DNA of 64,000 bases from Methylacidiphilales bacterium. Lineage in GTDB: Bacteria; Verrucomicrobiota; Verrucomicrobiia; Methylacidiphilales; UBA1321. A program made the position numbers and the translations under genes. The notes beneath the pieces were generated by a model. The model was not told the origin of the DNA. It saw only the letters and a list, made by a program, of their open reading frames with translations, and made no database searches. The stretch spans positions 62,001-126,000 of the forward strand of contig JAMFSY010000016.1 in the NCBI GenBank assembly GCA_026225555.1. The letters are read 5' to 3'. This document shows positions 27,707 to 36,785 of the stretch, piece after piece. Positions within the stretch are counted from its first letter, which is position 1; each line of letters starts with the position of its first letter.

Positions 27707-28459
27707 TTACTGATTGCCGGAAACGGTGGGCTGAGCGGAAATATTGGCAGGATTCGAAGATTGTCCGTTGTTGTTGTAAGTCCCGGCGCCATTGGATCCC
27801 TGGGTCGTCCCATTCGCCGGGGAAAATCCCGCCGCTTCAATCGTGGAAATGATCGAATTGACCTGGTCCTGACTCAGATTCCCGGTCACCGTTGTTTTCC
27901 CATCGGCTGAAGTGGTGATCTTGCCGCCGGGAATGATGATCTTTGCGCCGCCGGGCAGGGTAAGCGTCACGGTGCCGTCAGTACAGGATACCGAAAGACC
28001 GGCGCCTGTAGAGTAGCTGACTTCCCAATCCGTACCGCGCGCTGCGGCGACGCCGCCCGGGGTGGTGATGCGGAAGTCCGACTTGCCATCATGTTTGGCC
28101 AAGCTGGAAAAGAGCGATCCCTTTTGGAGGGCGATCTGGATTTTTCGGGTCTTATCGCCACCCGATTGAGAGTAATCGAGGGTCGAAAGCTTCAAATCAG
28201 TGTTGGGTGCGACTACCGTGGTGGCGCCGGGAACCAATTTCAAGCCGACCGTGCTATCCGCATCCGTGTGGATGGAGCTTCCCGCGGGAATCTCCGAGCC
28301 TTCCGTGATTTTCGTCGACTTGCCGGATGGGCTGATCACATAAGCGTTGCCAGTTACTTTGCTGGCGGTTGCAACCACGGATTCTGCCTGGACCTGCGAG
28401 TGGGAAGCAATAAGAACAAGAAAGAAGCCTAAGAGGCTCTGGGAAACCTTCATTTTCAT
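27707..28459 (-). CDS. Secreted FecR domain protein
   Basis: The ATG at 28459 (or 28453) opens a 250-residue protein with a signal peptide (SLLGFFLVLIASHSQVQA). The mature part contains a FecR-type beta-rich domain (about 30-150), with EGSEIPAGSSIHTDADS and the conserved core GGVAAARGTDWEVSY. The C-terminus is rich in Gly, Asn, Ser and Gln and is probably flexible. Such periplasmic FecR proteins without a membrane helix or DNA-binding partner are common in Verrucomicrobiota and near exopolysaccharide clusters; their role is unknown. It follows the export-protein gene on the same strand and ends in a terminator. Confidence 0.8.
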   Translation of the reverse strand: MKMKVSQSLLGFFLVLIASHSQVQAESVVATASKVTGNAYVISPSGKSTKITEGSEIPAGSSIHTDADSTVGLKLVPGATTVVAPNTDLKLSTLDYSQSGGDKTRKIQIALQKGSLFSSLAKHDGKSDFRITTPGGVAAARGTDWEVSYSTGAGLSVSCTDGTVTLTLPGGAKIIIPGGKITTSADGKTTVTGNLSQDQVNSIISTIEAAGFSPANGTTQGSNGAGTYNNNGQSSNPANISAQPTVSGNQ

Positions 28460-28601
28460 AGAATTATTAGGTGTTATTTTTAGCTGATCCAGCGAAACCA
28501 AATTCTTACTGTTGGCCCCCACACGCTAGCCTTTTATATCATTTTGTCGATGGAAACCTTAATGCTATGCAAAGAGTTCATTGTCGAAGCGATTTGTTCT
28601 T

Positions 28602-29798
28602 TTAGAACATCCTTTGGGGAACCGTAATGTTGTCCCCGGGCTGAACCATGAAGGCCCCCACGGCCGTATTTCGGGACAGCTCCTTTGCATTGACGTGAAG
28701 AAGGACATCTTTGCCGTTGGTGCTGCGACGAATGGCAATGTGAGCGGTATCCGCCTCCGGCGAGAAGCCTCCGGCGAAAGCGACGGCACCCAATAAATCC
28801 AAGCCGCCTTCAGGCGGGATTTTGACTTTCCCCGGCCTTTGCACTTCACCGAGAACTGTGATCCAGGCGGTGGCATACTTGACCGTAATCGTGTCGCCCG
28901 GTTGAACGATGAAGGGCTTGACCGAGGAATCTCTCGCCAATTGCGTGCCGTTGACCTGGATGATGCTGTCTACTCCATTAATGGTGCGGCGAACGTCAAT
29001 ATTATCAGGATCGGCGTCCGTGGTATAACCGCTGGCAAGAGCGATCGCCCCCAGTAAATCCAAGCCACCTTCCGAAGGGAGATTGACCTTGCCTGGATTT
29101 CTGACTTCGCCGAGAACAGTGACCCACTTTTTGACGTAAGGAACGGTGATGGCGTCCCCCGGCTGGACCATAAATGGCTTGGCGTTGGGATCCCGGGCGA
29201 GATCCGTTGCGTTTACACTTAAAATAACTTCGTGACCATTGACCGCCCTGCGGATATTCACATGGACGGCATCCGCGTCCGCCGTATAACCGCTGGCCAA
29301 GGCGATCGTCCCAAGCAAATCCAGGCCGCCATCGGGAGGGAATTCGACATTTCCCGGCCTTTGTACTTCGCCTAGCACGGTTACCCAGAGTTTGGAATAT
29401 TCCAGAACGGTGACCGTCACGTGCGGATTGACGATATACTTTTTCGCCAGGAGCGAGCGGATCTCTTCCTGAGTATCCGCGACGGTCTTATTTTCCAGCG
29501 AAATAGCGCCCAGGAGGGGATACATGATGGTGCCGCTTTTGGGAATCCGCGTTTCCACCGTCATGTCATCTTCCTGGAAGACGGATATCCGAATCAAGTC
29601 GTTGACGTGAAGCAGGTAGTTTGGAGCTGTTTCCGTGGAAGCGGCACTTGGAGTCGCCGGGCTGGAATCGGTCGGAGCTGGGGCCGCGACGTCAGGAGCT
29701 GCCTTTTCCTGACCGTATCCATTCAGAATGAAGGCGAAGGCAATCAGCGCAGGAGCCAGAACCTTAAGATGATATCGAGCCAGATAAGAAAAGACCAT
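28602..29798 (-). CDS. Polysaccharide export protein with three tandem SLBB domains (Wza-like)
   Basis: The N-terminal part has a signal-like hydrophobic segment (VLAPALIAFAFILNGYG) without an obvious lipobox. A Poly_export domain (about 60-135) contains VNDLIRISVFQEDDM. It is followed by three SLBB repeats of exactly 87 residues, each starting W(V/I)TVLGEV and ending near QPGD.ITV. Wza-like proteins form the outer-membrane or periplasmic channel that exports capsule or exopolysaccharide; the usual number of SLBB modules is one or two. I chose the ATG at 29798; a TTG at 29813 lies just after the upstream stop with AGAGG very close to it. Neighbours are an outer-membrane barrel upstream and FecR downstream. 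Confidence 0.9.
   Translation of the reverse strand: MVFSYLARYHLKVLAPALIAFAFILNGYGQEKAAPDVAAPAPTDSSPATPSAASTETAPNYLLHVNDLIRISVFQEDDMTVETRIPKSGTIMYPLLGAISLENKTVADTQEEIRSLLAKKYIVNPHVTVTVLEYSKLWVTVLGEVQRPGNVEFPPDGGLDLLGTIALASGYTADADAVHVNIRRAVNGHEVILSVNATDLARDPNAKPFMVQPGDAITVPYVKKWVTVLGEVRNPGKVNLPSEGGLDLLGAIALASGYTTDADPDNIDVRRTINGVDSIIQVNGTQLARDSSVKPFIVQPGDTITVKYATAWITVLGEVQRPGKVKIPPEGGLDLLGAVAFAGGFSPEADTAHIAIRRSTNGKDVLLHVNAKELSRNTAVGAFMVQPGDNITVPQRMF
28605..29387 (-). repeat. Three tandem 261-base repeats coding for SLBB modules
   Basis: The units are 29387-29127, 29126-28866 and 28865-28605, read on the minus strand, each 261 bases (87 codons). Shared elements include GGLDLLGAIALASGYT and VQPGD.ITV in the translated text. 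The high similarity at fixed spacing suggests tandem duplication of one module inside the export gene. Confidence 0.8.
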
Positions 29799-29818
29799 TG
29801 GAAGAAGGCGCAACGCCT

Positions 29819-31162
29819 CTAGTAAGACACGGTCGCTGAGATTCCCACCTGGTTATCGTTGAAAGCGAAGCCACCGAAACTGGACTGATCATTCTGATAC
29901 TTGTAATAAACCGAAGCCGTCAGCCAATTATTAGGCGTCCAATCGACCCCTGTGTTGGCGTAGAAGTAGTTATCTTCACGGGTGGGACCGGTTAAACCCG
30001 CACTGGCAAACTCGTAGTCATCGTTTTCATATCCGAAACCCAGATTGAAGTAGAATTTCTGGAGAAACCGTTGACGTCCAGTGAGAGAGATACGGGTGGC
30101 GATGTAATCCTGTCCAATAAGATTGTAGGAGGGATTGTATCCGCGGGATCCAAGGGCCGTTATCGTTGTGGAAGTGAAAGGCGTGTACGTTCCAGAAAGG
30201 GTGAAAACGGGCGTAAGCTGATCGCCAGGCACGCCACCTTGAAATTGCCGGTATTCGACGCCGCCGGACACATCAAAGCTTAATTTTTGGCTATATCGAT
30301 AATCGAGATGCCCCAGCAACTCCTGATAAGTTTGATTGGGGGCTTCCTGAATGTCGAGAAAGCCGAATTCTGGCCCAAGCCCAATGCTGAGCTTCGAGTC
30401 AAGATGGTAGAGAAAATAAAGATCGCCCACCCATTCGTTACTGGAGGTATAACCCGGATTGGTATAATCAACAATGTCTTGCGTGAAAGTAGCATCCAGA
30501 TCCAACTTGTCGGAATAGGCGTAATCGGCTTTGGCCGTCGTAAGGTAAACGTCGCTGGTGACCAGATTACCCAATGCGGCGGCGGTTTGCTGTTGCTTGA
30601 CGTAACTTTGTTCCACGCTGAGGGTCAGCCGACTGAAGCGATGCTGGTAAAAAAGATCGGCGTTCTGATTAAAAGCGTCCAACGAAGAATGCTTGGCATA
30701 TAAATCGAATGAGGGCGCATAATAGATGTCCAGAAAATTGCCGTCCGATACCGTGGGGTCGCCAAATCGGTATTCACCCTTCAGGCTGAATTGGGTGATG
30801 TAATCCGAAACTTTGTGCGGTTGAACGAAGATGTTGTCATCATAAACCTCGCTGACGGAAGCCGTAATGAGAAAGGGGAGCTTGCCTCCCTGCCAAACGG
30901 GCGCGCTTCCACCCACCTCGGTCGCGCCGGGCGCGGTTGCCGGAGGGGCTGAGGCGTTCGTGTAAGTCCCTGAGGAGGTACTGATTGCTGAAGGTCCTGA
31001 ATAGGTCCCAGGTGGGGGAGCCAGACTGCTCATAACCTGAGCTTCAGCCGAAAGCGAAAAACCGACGCCGAGAAGCAAATTAATCCAAAGGATGGCGCCC
31101 TTTACAGAAAGTAAAGAAGGTGTGACACAGATTCCCTGTTTTGGCTCATTCATTTGCTTCAT
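29819..31162 (-). CDS. Outer-membrane beta-barrel protein of the exopolysaccharide locus
   Basis: The ATG at 31162 (with AAGG just upstream) gives 447 residues with a signal peptide (ILWINLLLGVGFSLSAEA). After a low-complexity Ser/Thr/Ala/Pro linker the sequence becomes a run of alternating amphipathic strands with many aromatic residues, such as FNLGFGYENDDYEF and WLTASVYYKYQNDQ. It ends with VGISATVSY, an aromatic-terminal strand usual for Bam-inserted barrels. Similar porin-like proteins (putative beta-barrel porin 2 type) occur next to SLBB export proteins in exosortase loci, and it may form the outer export pore. An ATG at 31153 is an alternative start. It sits in the same operon as the SLBB protein. 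Confidence 0.78.
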   Translation of the reverse strand: MKQMNEPKQGICVTPSLLSVKGAILWINLLLGVGFSLSAEAQVMSSLAPPPGTYSGPSAISTSSGTYTNASAPPATAPGATEVGGSAPVWQGGKLPFLITASVSEVYDDNIFVQPHKVSDYITQFSLKGEYRFGDPTVSDGNFLDIYYAPSFDLYAKHSSLDAFNQNADLFYQHRFSRLTLSVEQSYVKQQQTAAALGNLVTSDVYLTTAKADYAYSDKLDLDATFTQDIVDYTNPGYTSSNEWVGDLYFLYHLDSKLSIGLGPEFGFLDIQEAPNQTYQELLGHLDYRYSQKLSFDVSGGVEYRQFQGGVPGDQLTPVFTLSGTYTPFTSTTITALGSRGYNPSYNLIGQDYIATRISLTGRQRFLQKFYFNLGFGYENDDYEFASAGLTGPTREDNYFYANTGVDWTPNNWLTASVYYKYQNDQSSFGGFAFNDNQVGISATVSY

Positions 31163-31248
31163 CCTTGGTAAACTGCACAATCGCGGGGAGACTATCACCG
31201 GAAAGCCAATTACAGCAATTAATTTTTCTCTTATAAAAACAAGTGCAA

Positions 31249-32898
31249 TCAAAGCCCCTTTTTTTCGGGCTTTTCGGTCAAAAGGACATTTTTCTCGTTC
31301 GGTGCGCGGCCGAGGTCGATTTCTTTAGTAGAATGGAGTCTGGGGGAAAGAGGCCGGAAGTTGCGCTTAGGCGGAGAGTAGAGGCGTATATATCTTTTGG
31401 GAGCCGACTTCTCAGACGGCATGGCCTTTGATCCGAATTGCAACGGGGTCTGATTCATGACCTGCCATCGTTGGGCCGCCTTGTACCAGGCTTCGGCGGC
31501 GAGATCTCCCAAGAGGCTGAAGAGGACATTGGACATGACTTCTTTTTCCGCCGCCAGCGCGACGACCGTGCCGTGGCCTATTTCATGACGGCTGTGCCGC
31601 AAATCATTGGTTTGCTCATTAAAATTTTCAACCCGCCAGGTCTTGGTTCCGTCCGGAAGCGCAAGTTCGAGGAAAGAAAATCCAAGCTTTTTGACGACAA
31701 ATTGATAGTCCTGCCACAGCTCGTCCACCGACTGATGCCTTTCCACTTCCATCACGAGCCATTGACTCAAGGTAAGCGCGTAGCGGGTTTCTTTCCGCAA
31801 GGCCAATGACTTGCCAAGCTGGCTGCCAATCGTCGACCAGTCCTTGGTAAAGCCGGAGGTGTGGCCGGCGATGAGGAGAACCAGAAAAAGAAGACCAATA
31901 AAGAGCGGCAACATGCGCCCCTGCAGGAAGAAAACACCGAAGGCCAGCACCAGGCAAAGCAGGGAAACCATGTAGAGGGCCAGAACCGTTCGTTCCCGGG
32001 AAAAACCGAGCGTGATGAGATGGTGGTGAATGTGCTTTTGATCGGGCCGAAAAACGGGCAGGCCGCGAAGGGCCCGCCTAAAAATGGCCAGCCCCACATC
32101 GACAATCGGCAGTGCCAGTGCGAAAGCAGGAGCGATAAGCGCCGCGGCCACGGCGCCTTTGTTCGAATCGACAATGGAGAGAATCCCAATGAGAAATCCC
32201 AAAAAGTAGGCGCCGCCATCCCCCATATAGATTTTTGCGGGCGGATAGTTGAAGCGAAGAAACCCCAGCAATGCTCCCGCCACGCCGACCGCGATTAACG
32301 TGGAGAACCCCGTATCCCCCCCCAACCCAAAGCTGGCCAGCAAGCTCATCAGCATGAGGGAGATTCCGCCCGCCAAACCATCAATTCCATCGATGAGATT
32401 GATGAGATTCGTCAGAGCCACGAGCCATAGAACCGTGGCGCCAAAGCTGAGTAATCCCCCCAAGGCGAGGTCCGTGTCCGTCAGGGGGTTTTTAAAAAGT
32501 TCGATGCGGATGTCACTGAGGTAAACCGCAACTGCGATAGCGATTTGAATGATAAACTTCCATTTCGCTCCCACGCGATAGAGATCATCCCACAGGCCCA
32601 GCGTAAACATGGCCAGCGAGCTCCCGATGATAATCCCAAGCACGTCTCTCTGACTGGTGGATAAGGCGCCCGAAGCATCGATGGCGAGGGCAATCCAGGC
32701 AAAAGCGATGACTAAGGCCACGCCTCCCAACCTGGATATCGGGGGCTTGGCACCATGATGAAAATCCCCACCGCGCTCTCCAGCGCGTCGACCACACTCC
32801 CACCGCAGGATGAGTTTAATGAGTGCCCAGCAGGATACGAAACCCAGTGCTGCGCAAAATAAGGCCTTTAGCCAATCAGTGAGGTGAGGCGTTTGCAT
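31249..32898 (-). CDS. WecA/MraY-family undecaprenyl-phosphate glycosylphosphotransferase with C-terminal extension
   Basis: The ATG at 32898, preceded by GGGAG at six bases, gives 549 residues. The N-terminal 360 hold about 10 membrane helices with the family motifs NLINLIDGIDGLAGG, IYMGDGGAYFLGF and HIHHHLITLGFSRER. They identify a polyprenyl-phosphate N-acetylhexosamine-1-phosphate transferase that starts repeat-unit assembly on undecaprenyl phosphate at the inner face of the membrane. The remaining roughly 180 residues are soluble and not part of the normal WecA fold; they include LVMEVERHQSVDELWQDY and a basic, Pro-rich tail. A comparable extension is seen in some verrucomicrobial members. 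Function of the tail unknown. Confidence 0.88.
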   Translation of the reverse strand: MQTPHLTDWLKALFCAALGFVSCWALIKLILRWECGRRAGERGGDFHHGAKPPISRLGGVALVIAFAWIALAIDASGALSTSQRDVLGIIIGSSLAMFTLGLWDDLYRVGAKWKFIIQIAIAVAVYLSDIRIELFKNPLTDTDLALGGLLSFGATVLWLVALTNLINLIDGIDGLAGGISLMLMSLLASFGLGGDTGFSTLIAVGVAGALLGFLRFNYPPAKIYMGDGGAYFLGFLIGILSIVDSNKGAVAAALIAPAFALALPIVDVGLAIFRRALRGLPVFRPDQKHIHHHLITLGFSRERTVLALYMVSLLCLVLAFGVFFLQGRMLPLFIGLLFLVLLIAGHTSGFTKDWSTIGSQLGKSLALRKETRYALTLSQWLVMEVERHQSVDELWQDYQFVVKKLGFSFLELALPDGTKTWRVENFNEQTNDLRHSRHEIGHGTVVALAAEKEVMSNVLFSLLGDLAAEAWYKAAQRWQVMNQTPLQFGSKAMPSEKSAPKRYIRLYSPPKRNFRPLSPRLHSTKEIDLGRAPNEKNVLLTEKPEKKGL

Positions 32899-33123
32899 TC
32901 CATCTCCCGGCAACTCAACAAGTAAAGGGTTTTTATATTTTTACGCGGATAAAGCAAGTGACAATGGAGTAAAGGTTTGGTGTTAGGGAAGTTGTAGTCT
33001 TAAAGCTGGGAGCGTCATTCCATCAACCGGGTAGAAATTTAGCAAACGGAGGTTCCGTTGAGAAGGACTATAAAGGCTGGAGCCACGTTTGAAGGTGACC
33101 TTGGTTCGCCGTTTGGCCCAGTC

Positions 33124-34323
33124 CTACAGAATTTCCACGCAGTCGGGGGGTGATGCCCGTCCCTCGATTATCCAGGAATAAACGGCCGTCATGTCTGAAG
33201 CGATTTTGTTCCAGGAAAAACAAGCTTTCGCCAAATATAAGCCGTTTTGCCCCAATGTCTTGCGATCTTCGTCGGGTAGGTCGAAAAGTTTGTGCAGGCC
33301 TCTCGCTATCGAATCAATTGCGGGATCGATGCTCAAAGCCGCGTGGTGATCAAATCCCTCGGGGACGTTGCATTGCGGAGTCATGAGAACAGGCTTTGCA
33401 TAAGACCACGCTTCCAGAATCGCCATGGGCAAGCCCTCGCTGAAGGAGGGCAAAATAAAAGCATCGCAGGCCCGATAGCAGGCCGCCTTATTCTCTCCGA
33501 ATTGGGGACCGAGAAAGAAGAGAGAGGTGTCGTGCGAGCCCGGAAATAGGGCGTCACCCCACGGAATGCCGAGTTTCGTTGCCTGCCTTTTCAGCTCGGA
33601 TTCGTGCCCGTTCTGGTCCCAACCCGCCAAGGCGAGTATCCAGTCTGGATGTTTCACGGAAGCCCAAGCATGGATCAGATTGGCCAGGCCCTTCTTGGGA
33701 TGCAGGCGCCCGAGGAAAAGCAATACCTTCCGGTCGCCGAAGGAGGGAGGGTAGGCGTTCGCGCTTCCCGCCTCGGTGGCTGCGGGCGGAAGATCGATGC
33801 CATTGGGGATGACGCAGATGGGATTTTTCAGGCCATAGGCGCGAATCGAGCGAGCTTCGGCTGAGCAAAGTGCGCGGATGCAGGAAGCCTTCCGAAGCTG
33901 AGAATTTTGAAAGAACCATCCGGCCAGGCGCTTTTTGGCACTGGAATTTTGTAACGCCCAGTCGTCCAGCATCCCATGGGGAGCGACGATGAAAGGCTTG
34001 CCGGTCGCGCGCCCCCAGCGAAGCCCGGCGAGCGAAGGATATTTCCACAGCCCGACAAAGTAGCCCAAGTCAGCTTCGGACTTGATGAGATAATCGGCGA
34101 GATCAGGAGCAAAACCAAACGAGCGAGGCCCTCGAACCGCGCAAGTGAAGGGAACCAGGGGCTGCCACTCTTCCAGGTCCGATTCTGTATGAGGTTCTCG
34201 CAGGCCGACGACTTGAACATCGACTTTCATTTGCGTGAAGAGGGCCTGCTGAAGTCTTTTTTCAGCCTCGAAAATTCCCCCGTTGGCGCGGGAGACGGAG
34301 TCCATGACACATAAAGTTTTCAC
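33124..34323 (-). CDS. Glycosyltransferase family 4 protein
   Basis: This 399-residue protein has a GT-B fold. The N-terminal half includes VAPHGMLDDWAL. The C-terminal nucleotide-sugar domain contains LLFLGRLHPKKGLANLIHAW and the EX7E motif in FSEGLPMAILEAWSYAKPVL. It should add one sugar, with retention, to the lipid-linked repeat unit in the cytoplasm. Its start overlaps the stop of the next glycosyltransferase gene by four bases, so translation is coupled. The specific donor and acceptor cannot be told. The 225 bases between its end and the WecA-like gene hold nothing that I recognise. Confidence 0.87.
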   Translation of the reverse strand: MKTLCVMDSVSRANGGIFEAEKRLQQALFTQMKVDVQVVGLREPHTESDLEEWQPLVPFTCAVRGPRSFGFAPDLADYLIKSEADLGYFVGLWKYPSLAGLRWGRATGKPFIVAPHGMLDDWALQNSSAKKRLAGWFFQNSQLRKASCIRALCSAEARSIRAYGLKNPICVIPNGIDLPPAATEAGSANAYPPSFGDRKVLLFLGRLHPKKGLANLIHAWASVKHPDWILALAGWDQNGHESELKRQATKLGIPWGDALFPGSHDTSLFFLGPQFGENKAACYRACDAFILPSFSEGLPMAILEAWSYAKPVLMTPQCNVPEGFDHHAALSIDPAIDSIARGLHKLFDLPDEDRKTLGQNGLYLAKACFSWNKIASDMTAVYSWIIEGRASPPDCVEIL

Positions 34324-35531
34324 CGGTGAATCAAAAGCCAGAGGATGGTTCGATCAAGCCATCCTAGACGAGGAAGTGGAGCAGATAAAGCGGAGTCAAT
34401 CGCTTCTTTCAATCCCTCCGCGAACCGGAGCGGCGACCATTTCGAAATCATTCGCCGGCTCGCATCCCCCCACTTGGAAAGTTCGACGGATGGAGTGGTC
34501 AATTGGAGCATCTTAGAGGCGATCTCCTCTACCCTGTAGGGATTTACGATGAAGCCGTTGATTTCTTCCTCCACCAGATCCACACAGCCGCAACGATCGG
34601 AAACCAACACGGGCAGGGCGCTGGCCATTGCTTCGTTTACCACCAGTCCCCAGGGCTCCACCGTGCTAATATGAATAAATGCGCTGGCGAGCCCATAGTA
34701 AATCGGGAGCTCTTCATATTGCTTGAACCCGGGCATCTTTACGTGATCGTCGAGTTTTAATTCTAGCAGTTGAGCCTGCAGGTCTGCCCGCAAGGGACCA
34801 TCCCCAAGCAAGACGAGGGACCAGATTTGATTTCTATCTCCGGACTTTTGGGCCGCCTGGAAATACTTCGCATAAGCTTGAAGAAGCCCTGGCAAATTCT
34901 TCTTTTGAATAAAACGCGCGGAGGCCAGGAAATAATGGGGCGGCAGTTGGAATTGCTGCCTGATTTGAGTATCCTGATTCCTAACCTTTGTCGCGCCAAC
35001 TGCGAAGTAATCGTTATCAACGACGTCATAGCCTAAAAAGATTCGTTCGAACCGAAGGCCGAGCTTGATCAAATAGTCCCGATGGGCCTGGCCACCGACG
35101 AAGCCGGAGGAATAAAGTTTCACCACGCGGTGTTTCAACCATTCTTTCCACCATTTCCTCGTTTCATCCCACGCCGTGGTTTCGGACATGACTACCGCGT
35201 GAATGCCGTGAGTCAGGCACCACTGAAGTGCGACCAGACTCTCCACATCCGCCCAGCCTGGTATGACGACCACCGTCGGCTGATACTCCTCCAGTGCAGC
35301 CCGCATCCGTCTGTGAATCTCAGGTAGAGGTTGAGTCTTGGAATCTGCCTGCGGAAACAATGTGACCCTTTGAAAACGATCGGCGCCCTCTATTTTTTCC
35401 CAGGCATAAGTATGATCGACTCCAGAGAATTCTATAGCTAGGACGTTCTGAAGCGCCTCCGCCGCGGCCCGAAGCCGAGCGAAATGGTAGGGCCCCAGTC
35501 GATGAAATAGTACGGCTACCCGATTTTCCAT
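34320..35531 (-). CDS. Glycosyltransferase family 4 protein
   Basis: This 403-residue GT-B enzyme has an N-terminal acceptor domain (MSETTAWDETRKWWKEW, KLYSSGFVGGQAHRDYL). The C-terminal donor domain contains ASARFIQKKNLPGLLQAY, LVLLGDGPLR and the EX7E motif in STVEPWGLVVNEAMASALPV. It is expected to transfer a sugar to a lipid-linked oligosaccharide in the cytoplasm. Its stop overlaps the next start by four bases, and its start shares a base with the preceding stop (TAATG type). This places it within a tightly packed run of three glycosyltransferase genes. Substrate unknown. Confidence 0.87.
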   Translation of the reverse strand: MENRVAVLFHRLGPYHFARLRAAAEALQNVLAIEFSGVDHTYAWEKIEGADRFQRVTLFPQADSKTQPLPEIHRRMRAALEEYQPTVVVIPGWADVESLVALQWCLTHGIHAVVMSETTAWDETRKWWKEWLKHRVVKLYSSGFVGGQAHRDYLIKLGLRFERIFLGYDVVDNDYFAVGATKVRNQDTQIRQQFQLPPHYFLASARFIQKKNLPGLLQAYAKYFQAAQKSGDRNQIWSLVLLGDGPLRADLQAQLLELKLDDHVKMPGFKQYEELPIYYGLASAFIHISTVEPWGLVVNEAMASALPVLVSDRCGCVDLVEEEINGFIVNPYRVEEIASKMLQLTTPSVELSKWGDASRRMISKWSPLRFAEGLKEAIDSALSAPLPRLGWLDRTILWLLIHR

Positions 35532-36748
35532 TAGAGTAGATGGCGTTCGCGAAGGACTGATAGTAATCGCTCGCTGTATTTCTCTAAAGTATAGTCAGAG
35601 CTTCGCGCGATTGCGTTTTTGGACATATCCGTCAAAAGCTTGGGGTTGCCTGCCAATTCGGCAAGCCTTTCGATGATGGCTTGCCCATCTCGAACCGGAA
35701 CGATGAACCCATCTACCCCATTTCGAACCACGCTTCCGGTATTGGATGTGCAGATGACCGGCAAGCCTTTGAATAAGGCTTCATAGGTTGCGGTCGAGGA
35801 ACCTTCACAAAGCGAAGGTAGTAAAAAGACATCCGCCCATTGATATTGGTTTTGCATTTCCGAACGGGAAACAACTCCAACCAGTTCAATGTGCTCCCGC
35901 AATTGGGTTTCCGCCTCTGATAGAACTTGGATCTCTCCCACCATTCGAAATTCGGCATGGCTCGCCAGTCCCTTCGCGGCGGCGAGAACATAGGGCGCTC
36001 CTTTGCGCAGCCCAACAGCTCCCACGGTGAGGACCCGCAGTGGTCCAGGGAGCCGTGTTGGCTTTTCCGAGATCGCTGCATGGTCGATCCCATAAGGCAC
36101 CACCGCACTACGCTCTGCCGATCCGCCACATGCCAGGATTCCGTCCCTCACGAATTCAGACGCGCAGAGGATCAGATCCGCTGCCGCCCATTCGGCCGCT
36201 TCACGGGCGCAATACTCTTGCGTTAATCCCTCCCCGGTTGGCGCTTCCCAGTCGGGAAAGCTGGCCTGCTCTTGCGTGAGTAAGGACCATTCTATTGCCC
36301 GTGGCGCGATGGTCTGCTCCACAATCCCCTTCAAACCGCGCCGACGGGCTTCTTGAAGAAGCTCCAGGCCGGCCGAATTGTAGACATATACCGTTTGCGC
36401 CTTGCCAAAGCCCCTCGCAAGGATCCGTCGGTTAAATTCCTGCCCCGACCAGAGAAAGGCGCCGTTCCGTTCGTTGGCGGTTTTGGATTGAGCAATTCTT
36501 CGTGAATATCTAAAACCAAAATCGGTAAAGGCCGTGATTTGATTAGTCGGAATTCCTTTGGGAATTCGAGCCATCAATCGCTGTAATTGGCGGGGCATGA
36601 GGATTCTTGGCAAAATGCGAAGAAGTCGCGGCCATCCTTTAACCGCACATGCATCCGTGAACAAACATTCCAGAAGGCCAGCGCGGCTGAAAATCCGGGG
36701 AACGGCATAATGCATCCTCGCTCCAAGCTGGGCGACGATAACGCTCAT
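35531..36748 (-). CDS. Glycosyltransferase family 4 protein
   Basis: This 405-residue GT-B protein carries the C-terminal signature LRVLTVGAVGLRKGAPYVL, followed by WADVFLLPSLCEGSSTATYE and the EX7E motif in SLCEGSSTATYEALFKGLPV. The N-terminal half includes FLWSGQEFNRRIL and VEQTIAPRAIEWSLL, as in several capsule-type transferases. An AAAGGAA lies ten bases upstream of the ATG. The stop/start overlap with the next transferase gene indicates a shared transcript and coupled translation. Donor and linkage cannot be read from sequence. Confidence 0.86.
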   Translation of the reverse strand: MSVIVAQLGARMHYAVPRIFSRAGLLECLFTDACAVKGWPRLLRILPRILMPRQLQRLMARIPKGIPTNQITAFTDFGFRYSRRIAQSKTANERNGAFLWSGQEFNRRILARGFGKAQTVYVYNSAGLELLQEARRRGLKGIVEQTIAPRAIEWSLLTQEQASFPDWEAPTGEGLTQEYCAREAAEWAAADLILCASEFVRDGILACGGSAERSAVVPYGIDHAAISEKPTRLPGPLRVLTVGAVGLRKGAPYVLAAAKGLASHAEFRMVGEIQVLSEAETQLREHIELVGVVSRSEMQNQYQWADVFLLPSLCEGSSTATYEALFKGLPVICTSNTGSVVRNGVDGFIVPVRDGQAIIERLAELAGNPKLLTDMSKNAIARSSDYTLEKYSERLLSVLRERHLL

Positions 36749-36785
36749 TTTAGGAAGAGTTCCTTTGCATAAAGGCTGTATTCAT

